NCBI RefSeq assembly: GCF_025699065.1
Contig: NZ_JAILWF010000004.1
Span: 62,001 to 126,000 of the forward strand
Length of the DNA: 64,000 nt
Direction of reading: 5' to 3'
From: Nitrosarchaeum sp.
GTDB lineage: Archaea > Thermoproteota > Nitrososphaeria > Nitrososphaerales > Nitrosopumilaceae
The translations under genes and the position numbers were made by a program. How positions within the stretch are numbered: the first letter of the stretch is position 1; each line of letters begins with the position of its first letter. Shown here piece after piece: positions 8,020 to 16,953 of the stretch. The notes beneath the pieces were generated by a model that was given only the letters and a program-made list of their open reading frames with translations, was not told the origin of the DNA and did not search any database.

Positions 8020-8922
8020 TTGGACAATTTAGATATCAAAATTCTAAGCAGATTACTAAACAATTGTAGAGAATCAGACAGACAGATTGGAAAAGAGTTA
8101 GGAATATCAGGTGGAGCAATAAGAGCACGAATTAAAAAAATGCAGGAAGCCAAAATTATTGAAAAGTTTACAATTAAAGTTGAACCGCCAATTTTAGGAC
8201 TAGGTGTTTTGTATATTGTAGTATCAGGACAAAACATCAAAGATGTTTTAGAACAAATCAGATTAGTTGGAGAGCCGTTTTTTGTTGTACCATGTGTAGG
8301 TGGAATCACAGTATGCAGTATAGTAATAAAAGAAAATTTACAACAAAAAATAGAACTTGCAAATAAACTAATGAAAGATGTAAGGGTACTATCAATTTTT
8401 GAAGCAGAAAGTCCAGGATATAGTTCTAATCTAACTAAAACAGATCTAGAAATTTTAGAGTATTTAATAAAAGAACCAAGACAAAAAATTGAAAAAATAG
8501 CAGAAGAGATGTCAATTTCTACAAAAACTGTTACAAGGTGTATTGATAAATTACAAAAAAATAATGGTATTCAATTTACATTAATTTATAATCCAAGAAA
8601 AATTGAAGGTTTTATTTCACATGCCATACTTGCATGGATTGATGGAAATCTTAAAGAAACATTAGATAAAATGAATAATGAACTTTCAGAATCATTTATG
8701 CAAATACCATTTATTGCAAAAAATCAGATTGTCTTGTTCATGTATAGTCGCAATATTTTTGAAATGGATGAATTAACTAAAATAGTTAGAAATATGAATG
8801 GAGTAAAATCTGCAGATTTGTTCATACCAAAAGAGATATCATTTCCAATGAAATGGTTAGAACAAGCAATCAGTATTGCTAAAAAATCACGAACACTACA
8901 TATTTCGTATCAAACAAATTAA
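8020..8922 (+). CDS. Lrp/AsnC-type regulator with two winged-helix domains
   Basis: The protein has 300 residues. The first HTH (about 3-48, LDIKILSRLLNNCRESDRQI) is the AsnC type. A middle alpha-beta region (about 50-130) resembles the ligand-sensing fold. A second HTH follows at about 139-185 (TKTDLEILEYLIKEPRQKIE...STKTVTRCIDKL), then a second alpha-beta half. This duplicated layout is about twice the length of a classical Lrp and is seen in archaeal Lrp relatives. Start is TTG, supported by GGTGA. It is divergent from the ABC exporter and could regulate it or itself; that is inference. Confidence 0.8.
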   Translation: MDNLDIKILSRLLNNCRESDRQIGKELGISGGAIRARIKKMQEAKIIEKFTIKVEPPILGLGVLYIVVSGQNIKDVLEQIRLVGEPFFVVPCVGGITVCSIVIKENLQQKIELANKLMKDVRVLSIFEAESPGYSSNLTKTDLEILEYLIKEPRQKIEKIAEEMSISTKTVTRCIDKLQKNNGIQFTLIYNPRKIEGFISHAILAWIDGNLKETLDKMNNELSESFMQIPFIAKNQIVLFMYSRNIFEMDELTKIVRNMNGVKSADLFIPKEISFPMKWLEQAISIAKKSRTLHISYQTN

Positions 8923-8947
8923 ATATTAATCAAATTATGAATCAAAC

Positions 8948-9460
8948 ATGAAGAAGAAAATCTATGAAGGTAAAATATTAGGTCTTAGCATTTATGATTT
9001 AGTGATTGAAGGTAGAAAAGTAAAACGTGAGATGATAGAACATAGAGGGGCAGCGGCAATTTTAGCATTTGATGAAAACAATAAACTGATACTTGTAAAA
9101 CAACATAGATATCCCCATGGTTATGTAATTGAAATTCCAGCAGGTACATTAGAAAAAAAAGAAGACCCAAAGAAATGTGCTTTTAGAGAATTAGAAGAAG
9201 AAACAGGATACAGTGCTAAAAAAATGACTCCATTAATCACATATTATCCTTCTATAGGATACAATACTGAGGCTATTCATTGTTTTGTAGCGTCTGGATT
9301 GAAAAAAATTACAGATTTGAAGCTGGATGAAGATGAAATATTATCTGTAGTAAAGATGGATTTTAAAAAAGTAATTACGATGATAAAAAATGGAAAAATT
9401 CAAGATTCAAAGACAATTTGTGCAGTTTTAACATATGCATTCAAAAAGAAATTAAATTAA
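8948..9460 (+). CDS. NUDIX hydrolase, ADP-ribose pyrophosphatase-like
   Basis: The protein has 170 residues and a full Nudix box at 66-88: GTLEKKEDPKK then REL-EEETGY, with the metal-binding Glu residues present. The sequence before it (KLILVKQHRYPHGYVIEIPA) is the pattern of ADP-ribose pyrophosphatases, which split ADP-ribose to AMP and ribose-5-phosphate. The exact nucleoside-diphosphate substrate cannot be proved from sequence. The gene sits 25 bases after the Lrp-like gene and may be co-transcribed with it. Confidence 0.88.
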   Translation: MKKKIYEGKILGLSIYDLVIEGRKVKREMIEHRGAAAILAFDENNKLILVKQHRYPHGYVIEIPAGTLEKKEDPKKCAFRELEEETGYSAKKMTPLITYYPSIGYNTEAIHCFVASGLKKITDLKLDEDEILSVVKMDFKKVITMIKNGKIQDSKTICAVLTYAFKKKLN

Positions 9461-10441
9461 TTATTTATTGTATATTGGTTTTACAAGATCTACTACATCT
9501 GCCCATGATTTAGTAATTCGTTCAAACATATAAACAAGATCAAGAAGATCAATTGGAATTTCTTTTTTATTTCCAATTGTGTTTCTAAGTTTAGAAAGAT
9601 TTTCTTGATGTTTTTTGTGTAATGCAATAGCTTCAATAGCTAAACGTCGATCAGGTTTTGTAAATGCATCAATAGACTTTTCTGCAAGATCATTAAAATT
9701 TTGAACTACATCAAAAATTTTTTTCAAGTGTTGATCAGATAAAGATGAATTATATACGAAATCAGCAAGTTCAACTATTGTATCACCTGCATTTTCTAAG
9801 AGATTTGCGGCTACTCTATAATCTAAAATATCAATATTTTCTAAATTAAATACATTAGCTAATCTTTTATCAACAAGAGTACTTCGAATTAAACGTACAA
9901 GAAGAAAATATTGTCTATTTACTTCTACATCTCTATTTGATAATGTACGTAAATTTGATTTATCATTCAAAATTAATCCATTTGATACGTCTTCATACAT
10001 TCCAAGTGCAATGGAACTCATTCTTTTTAGAATTTTTTCTGGATTGAGTGTTGTTGCATCCAAAAGAAATTGCATATTAATATGCGAAGCATCTTCTTCA
10101 ATAATTTCCATTCCAACTAATCGTCGCATAGAATTTCTAATTTGTTCTCTATCTACACCAGGAATAGTAGATTTAGAATTGATTAGTATAACATCATATC
10201 CTAACAGATACGCTCCAGTAATATCGGCTACAATATTTTCATCTTTAGGTAATGGATATGAAATTACAAGTTCTTTGGTTGGACGCATTTCTTTATTTGC
10301 AGAAATAGAAATGGTGTCTTGTCCAGTCTCAAGTTCAATTTGGCTGCCTTTATCTAGATTATTAGCAACTATCCATTCTTTTGGCAATGAAACTAGTATA
10401 CTACTACCTATACGTTGTAGGCGTCGAATGAATTTAGTCAA
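9461..10441 (-). CDS. AbrB-type DNA-binding domain fused to PhoU-like domain
   Basis: The protein has 326 residues. The first 50 form a SpoVT/AbrB swapped-hairpin domain (FIRRLQRIGSSILVSLPKEW...GSQIELE). From about residue 100 on, helical PhoU-like repeats appear (e.g. LENAGDTIVELADFVY and the final VYMFERITKSWADVVDLV). Archaeal proteins of this design are annotated as phosphate uptake regulators. No phosphate transporter is encoded nearby, so a role in phosphate control is only family-based. It converges on the NUDIX gene with no spacer and is divergent from pantoate kinase. Confidence 0.82.
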   Translation of the reverse strand: MTKFIRRLQRIGSSILVSLPKEWIVANNLDKGSQIELETGQDTISISANKEMRPTKELVISYPLPKDENIVADITGAYLLGYDVILINSKSTIPGVDREQIRNSMRRLVGMEIIEEDASHINMQFLLDATTLNPEKILKRMSSIALGMYEDVSNGLILNDKSNLRTLSNRDVEVNRQYFLLVRLIRSTLVDKRLANVFNLENIDILDYRVAANLLENAGDTIVELADFVYNSSLSDQHLKKIFDVVQNFNDLAEKSIDAFTKPDRRLAIEAIALHKKHQENLSKLRNTIGNKKEIPIDLLDLVYMFERITKSWADVVDLVKPIYNK

Positions 10442-10506
10442 TTTATACTAGTATAATTAATTTAAGCCATATTCTTATATTTTGTGTAAAATTTAAACTA
10501 TGATCA

Positions 10507-11418
10507 ATGGAGTCCACTGCATTTTGTCCTGCTCATGTAACAGGTTTTTTCAAAGCGTACTTAGAAAAAGACAATCAAACTCCAGAAAAAATAGGTTCCA
10601 TGGGTGCTGGATTTTCAATAAGAGAAGGAGTTACTACGCATATCAATATTTTACCAAAAATAAATCAAAAGTCTAATTTTAAAATTACAACTATAGGTTA
10701 TGAATCAGACAAAACAGATGTTTCAGAATATGTTTTAAATGAATTTTTAAAGCTTGGAAATTTTGAAGATATGTTTTTTGATATTAAACATGAGATTACC
10801 ATTCCTGTTGGATATGGTTTAGGTTCTAGTAGTGCTGTTGCATTATCATTATCATATGCATTAGATCATGTGCTTAAAACAAATTTAGATCATACTATGA
10901 TTGGTCAGATTGCTCATAATGCAGAGATAAATTGCAATACAGGGTTAGGTGATGTTTTAGCATCATACCACGGAGGTTTCGAAATTAGAATCAAACCAGG
11001 AGCACCAGGAATAGGTAAAGTAGAAAAAATTAATCCAGGAGAAATTACAATAATCATGATTTGTTTTTCCCCAATTTCAACAAATAAATTCATCAAAGAG
11101 CGTTTATCACAAATTAACGGTCTAGGTGGAAAAATGGTAACTAAACTATTAGAATCAAAAAATTATGAACATTTTGAAGATATGTCATTAGAATTTGCAA
11201 AATATATTCAAGTAATGACATTAAGAATGGAAAATTTGATTCAAGAATTAGCTTCAAATGGAATAAAATGTGGTGTTGCATTATTTGGTGAAACTGTATT
11301 TACTATGATTCCAAAAGAAAAAGAAGAAAAGGTTTTACAAATCTTAAAAAAATATTCTGATGCAATAATTATAAAATCACAATTGGATAATCAGGGAGCT
11401 AGAGTGCTTAATAATTAA
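10507..11418 (+). CDS. Pantoate kinase (archaeal GHMP kinase)
   Basis: The protein has 303 residues. The GHMP phosphate-binding motif PVGYGLGSSSAVALS lies at 100-114, and the opening FCPAHVTGFF resembles archaeal pantoate kinases. The enzyme phosphorylates pantoate to 4-phosphopantoate, the archaeal first step that replaces the bacterial PanC/CoaA order. The assignment is strengthened by the next three genes, which encode the following or preceding CoA steps in a row. It starts the operon behind a 65-base divergent promoter region shared with the AbrB-PhoU gene. Confidence 0.88.
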   Translation: MESTAFCPAHVTGFFKAYLEKDNQTPEKIGSMGAGFSIREGVTTHINILPKINQKSNFKITTIGYESDKTDVSEYVLNEFLKLGNFEDMFFDIKHEITIPVGYGLGSSSAVALSLSYALDHVLKTNLDHTMIGQIAHNAEINCNTGLGDVLASYHGGFEIRIKPGAPGIGKVEKINPGEITIIMICFSPISTNKFIKERLSQINGLGGKMVTKLLESKNYEHFEDMSLEFAKYIQVMTLRMENLIQELASNGIKCGVALFGETVFTMIPKEKEEKVLQILKKYSDAIIIKSQLDNQGARVLNN

Positions 11419-11428
11419 TTGAACATAG

Positions 11429-12193
11429 ATGTCTTTAATTCCAAAATCTCATCCTAGAGCTAAATCTCTTTTAATTAGAGAAAAACTTGTTTCCGGATTT
11501 GAACAGGGATTAGTAGCAAAGGAAGGTCTATTAGCACATGGTAGAGGAGAAGCATTTGATTATTTACTTGGTGAAAAAACAAATAAGAATGCAAAGTTAG
11601 CAATAAAAGCTGCTGCAGCACAAATACTTTTGGCAAAATTACCAGTCATTTCTATCAATGGAAATATTGCTGCATTATGCCCAAAAGAAGTAATCAATCT
11701 TGCCAAAATCTCAGGTGCAAAAATTGAAGTAAACTTGTTTTATACTAATGAAAAACGAAAAAAGAGTATCATAAAAACTCTAAAAAAGAATGGTGCAAAC
11801 GAAATTTTAGGTACAAATCCTAACTTTTCAACTACATTATCAGGATTAGATTCTGCTAGAAGAATAGTTGATAAAAATGGAATATTTGTAGCCGATGTTG
11901 TAATTGTTCCATTAGAAGATGGAGATAGAACGATGGCACTAAGAAAAGCTGGTAAAACTGTCATAACATTTGATCTTAATCCACTTTCAAGAACTTCACA
12001 AACTGCAAATATTACAATAGTAGATAATGTGATTCGTGCCATAGATTTGTTATCTATAACTTATGAAAAATTATCAAAAAATAACAAAAACACACTTGAA
12101 AAGATCGTCAAGAATTTTAATAATAAAAAAAATCTTTCAGATAACATAATTGAAATTAAAAATAATTTAACAAGGAGAGCTCATTTTGCATAA
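11429..12193 (+). CDS. 4-Phosphopantoate--beta-alanine ligase (phosphopantothenate synthetase)
   Basis: The protein has 254 residues, the family length. It shows PPS features: SHPRAKSLLIREKLVSGFEQ at the N-terminus, the glycine-rich nucleotide/pantoate region, and a C-terminal DLNPLSRTSQTANITIVDNV segment. The enzyme joins 4-phosphopantoate with beta-alanine using ATP in archaeal CoA synthesis. It begins ten bases after pantoate kinase and overlaps panB by eight bases, so it is the second gene of the CoA operon. Confidence 0.9.
   Translation: MSLIPKSHPRAKSLLIREKLVSGFEQGLVAKEGLLAHGRGEAFDYLLGEKTNKNAKLAIKAAAAQILLAKLPVISINGNIAALCPKEVINLAKISGAKIEVNLFYTNEKRKKSIIKTLKKNGANEILGTNPNFSTTLSGLDSARRIVDKNGIFVADVVIVPLEDGDRTMALRKAGKTVITFDLNPLSRTSQTANITIVDNVIRAIDLLSITYEKLSKNNKNTLEKIVKNFNNKKNLSDNIIEIKNNLTRRAHFA
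12172..12177 (+). promoter_or_regulatory. Shine-Dalgarno for internal panB start
   Basis: AAGGAG lies eight bases before the TTG start of panB at 12186, inside the end of the preceding gene. It decides the TTG start and fits an operon-internal gene with a real ribosome binding site. Confidence 0.6.
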
Positions 12194-13025
12194 ATCAGTA
12201 TATGATATTATTCGAATGAAAAAAGATGGTAAAAAAATTTCAGTCGTTACAAGTTATGATTATACACTTGCTTCACTTTGTGATAAAGCAGGAATAGACG
12301 TTCTACTTGTTGGAGATAGTGCGGGCATGGTAATGCTTGGCTATGAAAATACCATACCAGTAACAATGGATCAAATGTGTATGTTTACAGAAGCAGTTAG
12401 TAGAGCAAGGAAAAATGCTTTGTTGGTTGCAGATTTACCATTTATGTCATATCAAGTAAGTATTGAAGATGCAATAAAAAATTCTGGCAGATTAATACAA
12501 GCAGGAGCTGATGCAGTAAAACTAGAAGGTGGAATTACAATGTCAGAAACGATTAGTGCAATTACAGATATTGGTATTCCAGTAATGGGCCATATTGGAT
12601 TACAACCACAAACAACAATGTTATCTGAAGGATATAAGGTACAGGGAAAAACAAAAGATACAGCAATAAAATTAATTGAAGATGCAAAGGAGCTTGAAGA
12701 AGCTGGTGCGTTCAGTATTGTTTTAGAAATGGTAAGTCATGAGGTTGCACAAATAATTTCAGAGACAGTAAGTATACCAACGATTGGAATTGGTTCAGGA
12801 GTTGGTTGCAGCGGACAGGTTCTAGTTGTGCAAGACTTGTTGGGAATGTATGAAAAAATCAAACCGAAATTTGCAAAAAGATATTTGAATCTATCAGAGG
12901 AAATTGTAAAATCTCTTGAAAACTATAAAACAGAAGTGGAATCAGGCGTATTTCCTGTCCAAGAAAACTGGTTTTCAATGGATGAAGATGAATTTAAAAA
13001 ACTACGAGAGCAAATTGGCAGCTAA
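12186..13025 (+). CDS. panB: 3-Methyl-2-oxobutanoate hydroxymethyltransferase (ketopantoate hydroxymethyltransferase)
   Basis: The protein has 279 residues and is a clear PanB TIM barrel: SVVTSYDYTLASLCDKAGID, LLVGDSAGMVMLGY, metal-binding Asp in VADLPFMSYQ, KLEGG, MGHIGLQPQ and IGIGSGVGCSGQVLV. It transfers a hydroxymethyl group from methylene-tetrahydropterin to 2-oxoisovalerate, giving ketopantoate. Start is TTG with an AAGGAG at -8, overlapping the PPS gene. A ketopantoate reductase is not in the window, so that step is encoded elsewhere. Confidence 0.95.
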   Translation: MHKSVYDIIRMKKDGKKISVVTSYDYTLASLCDKAGIDVLLVGDSAGMVMLGYENTIPVTMDQMCMFTEAVSRARKNALLVADLPFMSYQVSIEDAIKNSGRLIQAGADAVKLEGGITMSETISAITDIGIPVMGHIGLQPQTTMLSEGYKVQGKTKDTAIKLIEDAKELEEAGAFSIVLEMVSHEVAQIISETVSIPTIGIGSGVGCSGQVLVVQDLLGMYEKIKPKFAKRYLNLSEEIVKSLENYKTEVESGVFPVQENWFSMDEDEFKKLREQIGS

Positions 13026-14274
13026 AAAGAAGATCATTGAGGAAAAGAATCATCCATCATTAGATATTGTGAGCTCATATGGAGTTGAACTTTCTGGGAA
13101 AAAAATCGTTCTTTGTGTAGCAGGAAGTGTAGCAGCATACAAAGCAATCGAATTAGCAAGATTGCTAATGAGACATGGTGCAGATGTCAGATGTGTTACA
13201 AGTGATGCAGTTACAAAATTAGTACAACCAGATTATTTTAAGTGGGCAACTGGAAATGCAGTAATAACAAAGCTAACAGGTGAATTAGAACACATCAAAT
13301 TAGCAGACTATAACCAATCAGATCTCATCATAGTTTATCCAGCAACGGCAAACACGCTGGGAAAATTAGCTAATGGTATTGACGATACACCAGTATCTAC
13401 GGTGCTTACAGTAGGATTTGGTTCAAAGATTCCAATTTTGATGTGTCTTGCCATGCATGCATCGATGTATGAAAATGCAGCAGTAAAAAAGAATGTGGAA
13501 TTTTTAAAGAATAAAATTGAATTTCTATCTCCTCAACAAACTGAAGGTAAAGCAAAAGCTACTGAACCAGAAGATGTTTTAGATTATGTATTAAAAAAAT
13601 TTGGATTTTCATCTATTTTAAAAAATAAAAAAGTTTTGATTACAGCTGGACCAACAATTGAATATATTGATCCTGTTAGAATAATTACAAATCAAAGCTC
13701 AGGAAAAACCGGTATGTTATTAGCCTCAGAATTAATTTCGTCAGGAGCTAAGGTCACATTAGTTTATGGTCCAGGAAGTGAAAAACCACCAAAAGGAGTA
13801 AAATTAATTAAAATTTCTACAAGCAATGAAATATTCAATGTTGTAAAAAAAGAGATGCAAAATAAATTTGATATTGTAATAATGGCAGCTGCTATATCAG
13901 ACTACATTCCAGAAAATCCTAGCAAAAATAAAATAAAAAGTTCAAAAAATAAAATAAAAATCAGCCTCAAAAAGACTCAAAAAGTAATTAATTTTATTAA
14001 AAAATATCAGAAAAATGTATTCTTGGTAGGTTTCAAAGCTGAGGCAAATATTTCAAAAAATGAATTAATTACACTTGCAAAGAAAAAAATGGATGAATCA
14101 AATGCAGATATGATCATTGCAAATAATATTGGTTCAAAAAGATATAAGAAAAATCCTGAAAGTAATGAGATATTGATCATAGACTCAAACCGTGTAATTT
14201 CATCTGGTTGGATGAAAAAAGAAAAGATTGCTAAATTAATTATAAAAGAGATTGAAAATAAAATAAAAATATAA
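12988..14274 (+). CDS. coaBC: Bifunctional phosphopantothenoylcysteine decarboxylase/synthetase
   Basis: The N-terminal flavoprotein CoaC half has GSVAAYKAIELARLL, YPATANTLGKLANG and the active-site region AMHASMYENAAV. The C-terminal CoaB half starts at VLITAGPTIEYIDPVRIITNQSSG and includes IVIMAAAISDY. Together they condense 4-phosphopantothenate with cysteine and decarboxylate the product to 4-phosphopantetheine. The start is uncertain: ATGs at 12982 and 12988 and a TTG at 13015 all lie inside the end of panB, while the open frame extends to 12916. With the 12988 start it has 428 residues. This is the fourth CoA gene in the operon. Confidence 0.93.
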   Translation: MNLKNYESKLAAKKKIIEEKNHPSLDIVSSYGVELSGKKIVLCVAGSVAAYKAIELARLLMRHGADVRCVTSDAVTKLVQPDYFKWATGNAVITKLTGELEHIKLADYNQSDLIIVYPATANTLGKLANGIDDTPVSTVLTVGFGSKIPILMCLAMHASMYENAAVKKNVEFLKNKIEFLSPQQTEGKAKATEPEDVLDYVLKKFGFSSILKNKKVLITAGPTIEYIDPVRIITNQSSGKTGMLLASELISSGAKVTLVYGPGSEKPPKGVKLIKISTSNEIFNVVKKEMQNKFDIVIMAAAISDYIPENPSKNKIKSSKNKIKISLKKTQKVINFIKKYQKNVFLVGFKAEANISKNELITLAKKKMDESNADMIIANNIGSKRYKKNPESNEILIIDSNRVISSGWMKKEKIAKLIIKEIENKIKI

Positions 14275-14275
14275 A

Positions 14276-14437
14276 ATGAAAAAAGCAGAAATGAAAAAAC
14301 TTTTAGCTGAATATAATAAGATTAGATTAAAGAAAATACAAAACGAAAAAATATTAGATAAGCTAAAAGAGATTGAACATAGATATTTTCACGAGACAGG
14401 AAGAACAATTAAATCAGATTTTAAAGAGATTACATAA
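14276..14437 (+). CDS. Small basic helical protein in the CoA operon
   Basis: A 53-residue ORF starts one base after the coaBC stop. It reads MKKAEMKKLLAEYNKIRLKK and ends TIKSDFKEIT. It is rich in Lys and Glu with a heptad-like Leu/Ile spacing, predicting a helix. Close coupling to coaBC supports translation. No function is known to me, and it is too short for many gene callers. Confidence 0.55.
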   Translation: MKKAEMKKLLAEYNKIRLKKIQNEKILDKLKEIEHRYFHETGRTIKSDFKEIT

Positions 14438-14464
14438 AATATATCATCAAATATCAAAAACATA

Positions 14465-15307
14465 ATGAAACTAGATCATATAGAATATAAACAAAGAAAC
14501 ATCAAGATATGGAATGAAATAGCACCAAGATATCATAAAAGATGGGCTGGTGTTAATCAAGGACCATTTCAAAGTACATCAAAGTTAGTTGATCTAGTAA
14601 ACGTAAAGAAATGCGATAGTATTTTAGATCTTGCATGTGGTACAGGTGCAGTTACAAAAAAAATTCTTGATAAAATTGGAAATTCAGGATGTGTTATTGG
14701 AGCAGATGCTTCAGTTACTGCAATTAATATTGCAAAAAAATGGAATGGTAAAAAATCCAATTTAGATTTTATAAATATTGATGCTGAAAAATTTAATTTT
14801 AATCATAAATTTGACATTATAACATGTCAGTATGCATTATTTTTTTTCCCAAATGCACAAAAAGCATTAAAAAATATTAGAAATAGCCTCAAAAAAACAG
14901 GAACATTAGGAATATCAGTTCATGGTCATAAAGACAAAGTTCCATTTTTTAGCAGTATTTTAGATGCTATTACAAAATTTATTCCAGATTATGTACCACC
15001 TGGTACACCTAATTTAGATAGATTTGGAACAAAAAAATCATTATATGATGAAATAAAAAATGCAGGATTTTCAAAAATTTCAATAAAAGATTTTACATTT
15101 AGCTATAGTCCTGGAAATTTTGAAGAGTACTGGAAAAATTATCTGAAATACATTGCCAAACCAATTAAGGAAAAATTAGATGCATTAGATAAATCTCAGA
15201 GAAGTAAGTTGAAACAGGCAGTTAAACAAAACACTATTCCATATACAAAAAGAAATGAGGTGATAGTATTTCCTTGGCAAGTTTTAATTTTAACTGCAAA
15301 ATACTAG
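14465..15307 (+). CDS. Class I SAM-dependent methyltransferase (UbiE/COQ5-like)
   Basis: The protein has 280 residues. Motif I is ILDLACGTGAVTKKIL (about 57-72), the acidic motif II is VIGADASVTAINIA, and the later FDIITCQYALFFFPNAQKAL holds the usual post-motif region. These give a Rossmann-fold methyltransferase of the UbiE/arsenite-methyltransferase group acting on a small molecule. The substrate is unknown. It follows the CoA operon but lies 27 bases after the small ORF, so a functional link is not implied. Confidence 0.85.
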   Translation: MKLDHIEYKQRNIKIWNEIAPRYHKRWAGVNQGPFQSTSKLVDLVNVKKCDSILDLACGTGAVTKKILDKIGNSGCVIGADASVTAINIAKKWNGKKSNLDFINIDAEKFNFNHKFDIITCQYALFFFPNAQKALKNIRNSLKKTGTLGISVHGHKDKVPFFSSILDAITKFIPDYVPPGTPNLDRFGTKKSLYDEIKNAGFSKISIKDFTFSYSPGNFEEYWKNYLKYIAKPIKEKLDALDKSQRSKLKQAVKQNTIPYTKRNEVIVFPWQVLILTAKY

Positions 15308-15326
15308 ATTGATAGTAGGGAGTAGA

Positions 15327-15815
15327 ATGGGTAAAAATAACAAAAAGAAAGAAGATGAACCAAAAAAGTCAGATTTTAAGTCATTTCTAAAAAAAAGAGC
15401 TCCAATTTACCTAGGCATAGTAGCAATTTTTGTTGTATTTGTAATTCCTGAATTAACAAAAGGCGACTTAGAAAGTGGTTTTCCAGACAATTTAACAACT
15501 GAGGAAAAACAAATTTTAGAAATTTTAATGGCATATAATGGTCCAAATGAAAAAGGATTAACAGTATTGAATGCAATTAAAGAACAAATTGCTAAAGAAT
15601 ATCCTGATGAAAAAATATACGATAACAAAAAGACAAAAGTGGAACTAAACATTACTAAAGTTGATTCTACTGAAAATTATAAAGTGGTTTTGATGTTTGA
15701 ATCATATAAAGGAAATATAGAATACGTCTGGAATGTAAATCAAATCACAAAAGAAATCAAGGCTGAAAGCTCAAATGCAAAACACATAATTGATATTGTA
15801 AACTATTACGACTAG
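15327..15815 (+). CDS. Single-TM membrane protein
   Basis: From the ATG at 15327 the protein has 162 residues; a TTG at 15309 would add six. A charged cytosolic N-terminus (GKNNKKKEDEPKKSDFKSFL) precedes one helix (about 25-43, YLGIVAIFVVFVIPEL). A 110-residue soluble domain with mixed alpha-beta pattern and no known motif follows. It lies directly after the methyltransferase (spacing about 20 bases) and is probably co-transcribed. The function is unknown. Confidence 0.6.
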   Translation: MGKNNKKKEDEPKKSDFKSFLKKRAPIYLGIVAIFVVFVIPELTKGDLESGFPDNLTTEEKQILEILMAYNGPNEKGLTVLNAIKEQIAKEYPDEKIYDNKKTKVELNITKVDSTENYKVVLMFESYKGNIEYVWNVNQITKEIKAESSNAKHIIDIVNYYD

Positions 15816-15817
15816 AA

Positions 15818-16882
15818 TTAGATAGTAATTAGATCTTTTGTAAATTTATGCAAAATTATTGGTTTATCTTTTACAATTAACGAGTCTTCAATTCTTACTC
15901 CAAATTTGTTTGGTATATAGATTCCAGGCTCTACAGTAATAGCCATGTTCTTTTTTAATTTTGTATCACTTCGATATGAAATAGTTGGTAATTCATGAAC
16001 TTCAAGTCCAATACCATGACCTGTTGAATGAATAAAATATTTCCCATATCTTTGTTCTTCAATGTATTTTCTACAAGCAGAGTCTACATCTTTACAAGTA
16101 ACATTTGGTTTAACAGATTCTAATCCAAGTTTTTGTGATTCTTTTACAATTTCATAGACTTGTTTTTCTTTAGGAGATATTTTTCCAATTGCAAATGTTC
16201 TAGTTGCATCTGAAACATATCCTTTGTATCTCAATGTAAGATCAACTACTACAAGATCTCCTTTTTTGAATTTTCTGTCAGTTACTTGTGCATGAGGTAA
16301 TGCTCCATTGGATCCTCCAGCTATAATCAAAGGGTTAAGTGTTGATTTGTATCCAGTATCAAACATTTTTTGTCCCATTGCGTATGACATCAATATTGTT
16401 TGTAATTCAGACTCTTTTTGACCTACTTTCATTTTTTTATTACAAAGTTCATACATTTCATCAATTATTTTTGAAGCTTTTTTCAAAATATTGATCTCCG
16501 ATTCATCTTTTATAATACGAGAATCATAAAATGGTTCAGTAGAAGATATTATCTTAGGTACAGTTTTTTTGAGAGATGTCATTACTGAATAATTTTGGCA
16601 ATCAGTACAGACAGATTTTTTTTTGATTTTATTGGTTAATGAAGATATTAATCCCATACCACGTTCTGCAGTAATTACATCACAGTCTTCAGATTCTTCT
16701 TTAACACGACCTACCTCAAGTTCAGGAGCGATAATGGTGGTTTTTCCTCCTTTTTCTAACATACCAATAGCCTCACCCCAAAATCCAGTCATGTAGAATA
16801 AATTTTCAGGCTCAAATGCAATTAGTGTATCACAGTCAATCTTTTGAGCGAATTTGAGAAGATTTTTTCTTCGTTCCTTCAC
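15818..16882 (-). CDS. Xaa-Pro dipeptidase, M24 metallopeptidase
   Basis: The protein has 354 residues. A creatinase-like N-terminal domain is followed by the M24 pita-bread domain with all five metal ligands: Asp in VVVDLTLRYKGYVSDATRTF (two), His in IHSTGHGIGLEVHE, Glu in AITVEPGIY and Glu in VRIEDSL. Such enzymes release proline-containing dipeptides or N-terminal residues in the cytoplasm. It converges on the upstream membrane-protein gene with a two-base gap. Confidence 0.9.
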   Translation of the reverse strand: MKERRKNLLKFAQKIDCDTLIAFEPENLFYMTGFWGEAIGMLEKGGKTTIIAPELEVGRVKEESEDCDVITAERGMGLISSLTNKIKKKSVCTDCQNYSVMTSLKKTVPKIISSTEPFYDSRIIKDESEINILKKASKIIDEMYELCNKKMKVGQKESELQTILMSYAMGQKMFDTGYKSTLNPLIIAGGSNGALPHAQVTDRKFKKGDLVVVDLTLRYKGYVSDATRTFAIGKISPKEKQVYEIVKESQKLGLESVKPNVTCKDVDSACRKYIEEQRYGKYFIHSTGHGIGLEVHELPTISYRSDTKLKKNMAITVEPGIYIPNKFGVRIEDSLIVKDKPIILHKFTKDLITI

Positions 16883-16953
16883 AAAAATATCACAGCGCTT
16901 CTCAATTTATGTATGATGTAAAGTTTGTATACAGCAATTTTGATTTTTTTAAT

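Noticed and set aside
8007-8309. Minus-strand 100-residue ORF
   Set aside because: It is a shadow of the Lrp-type gene, which has clear domain structure.
12916-12987. N-terminal extension of coaBC inside panB
   Set aside because: The extension is an out-of-frame shadow of panB codons; family similarity starts later.
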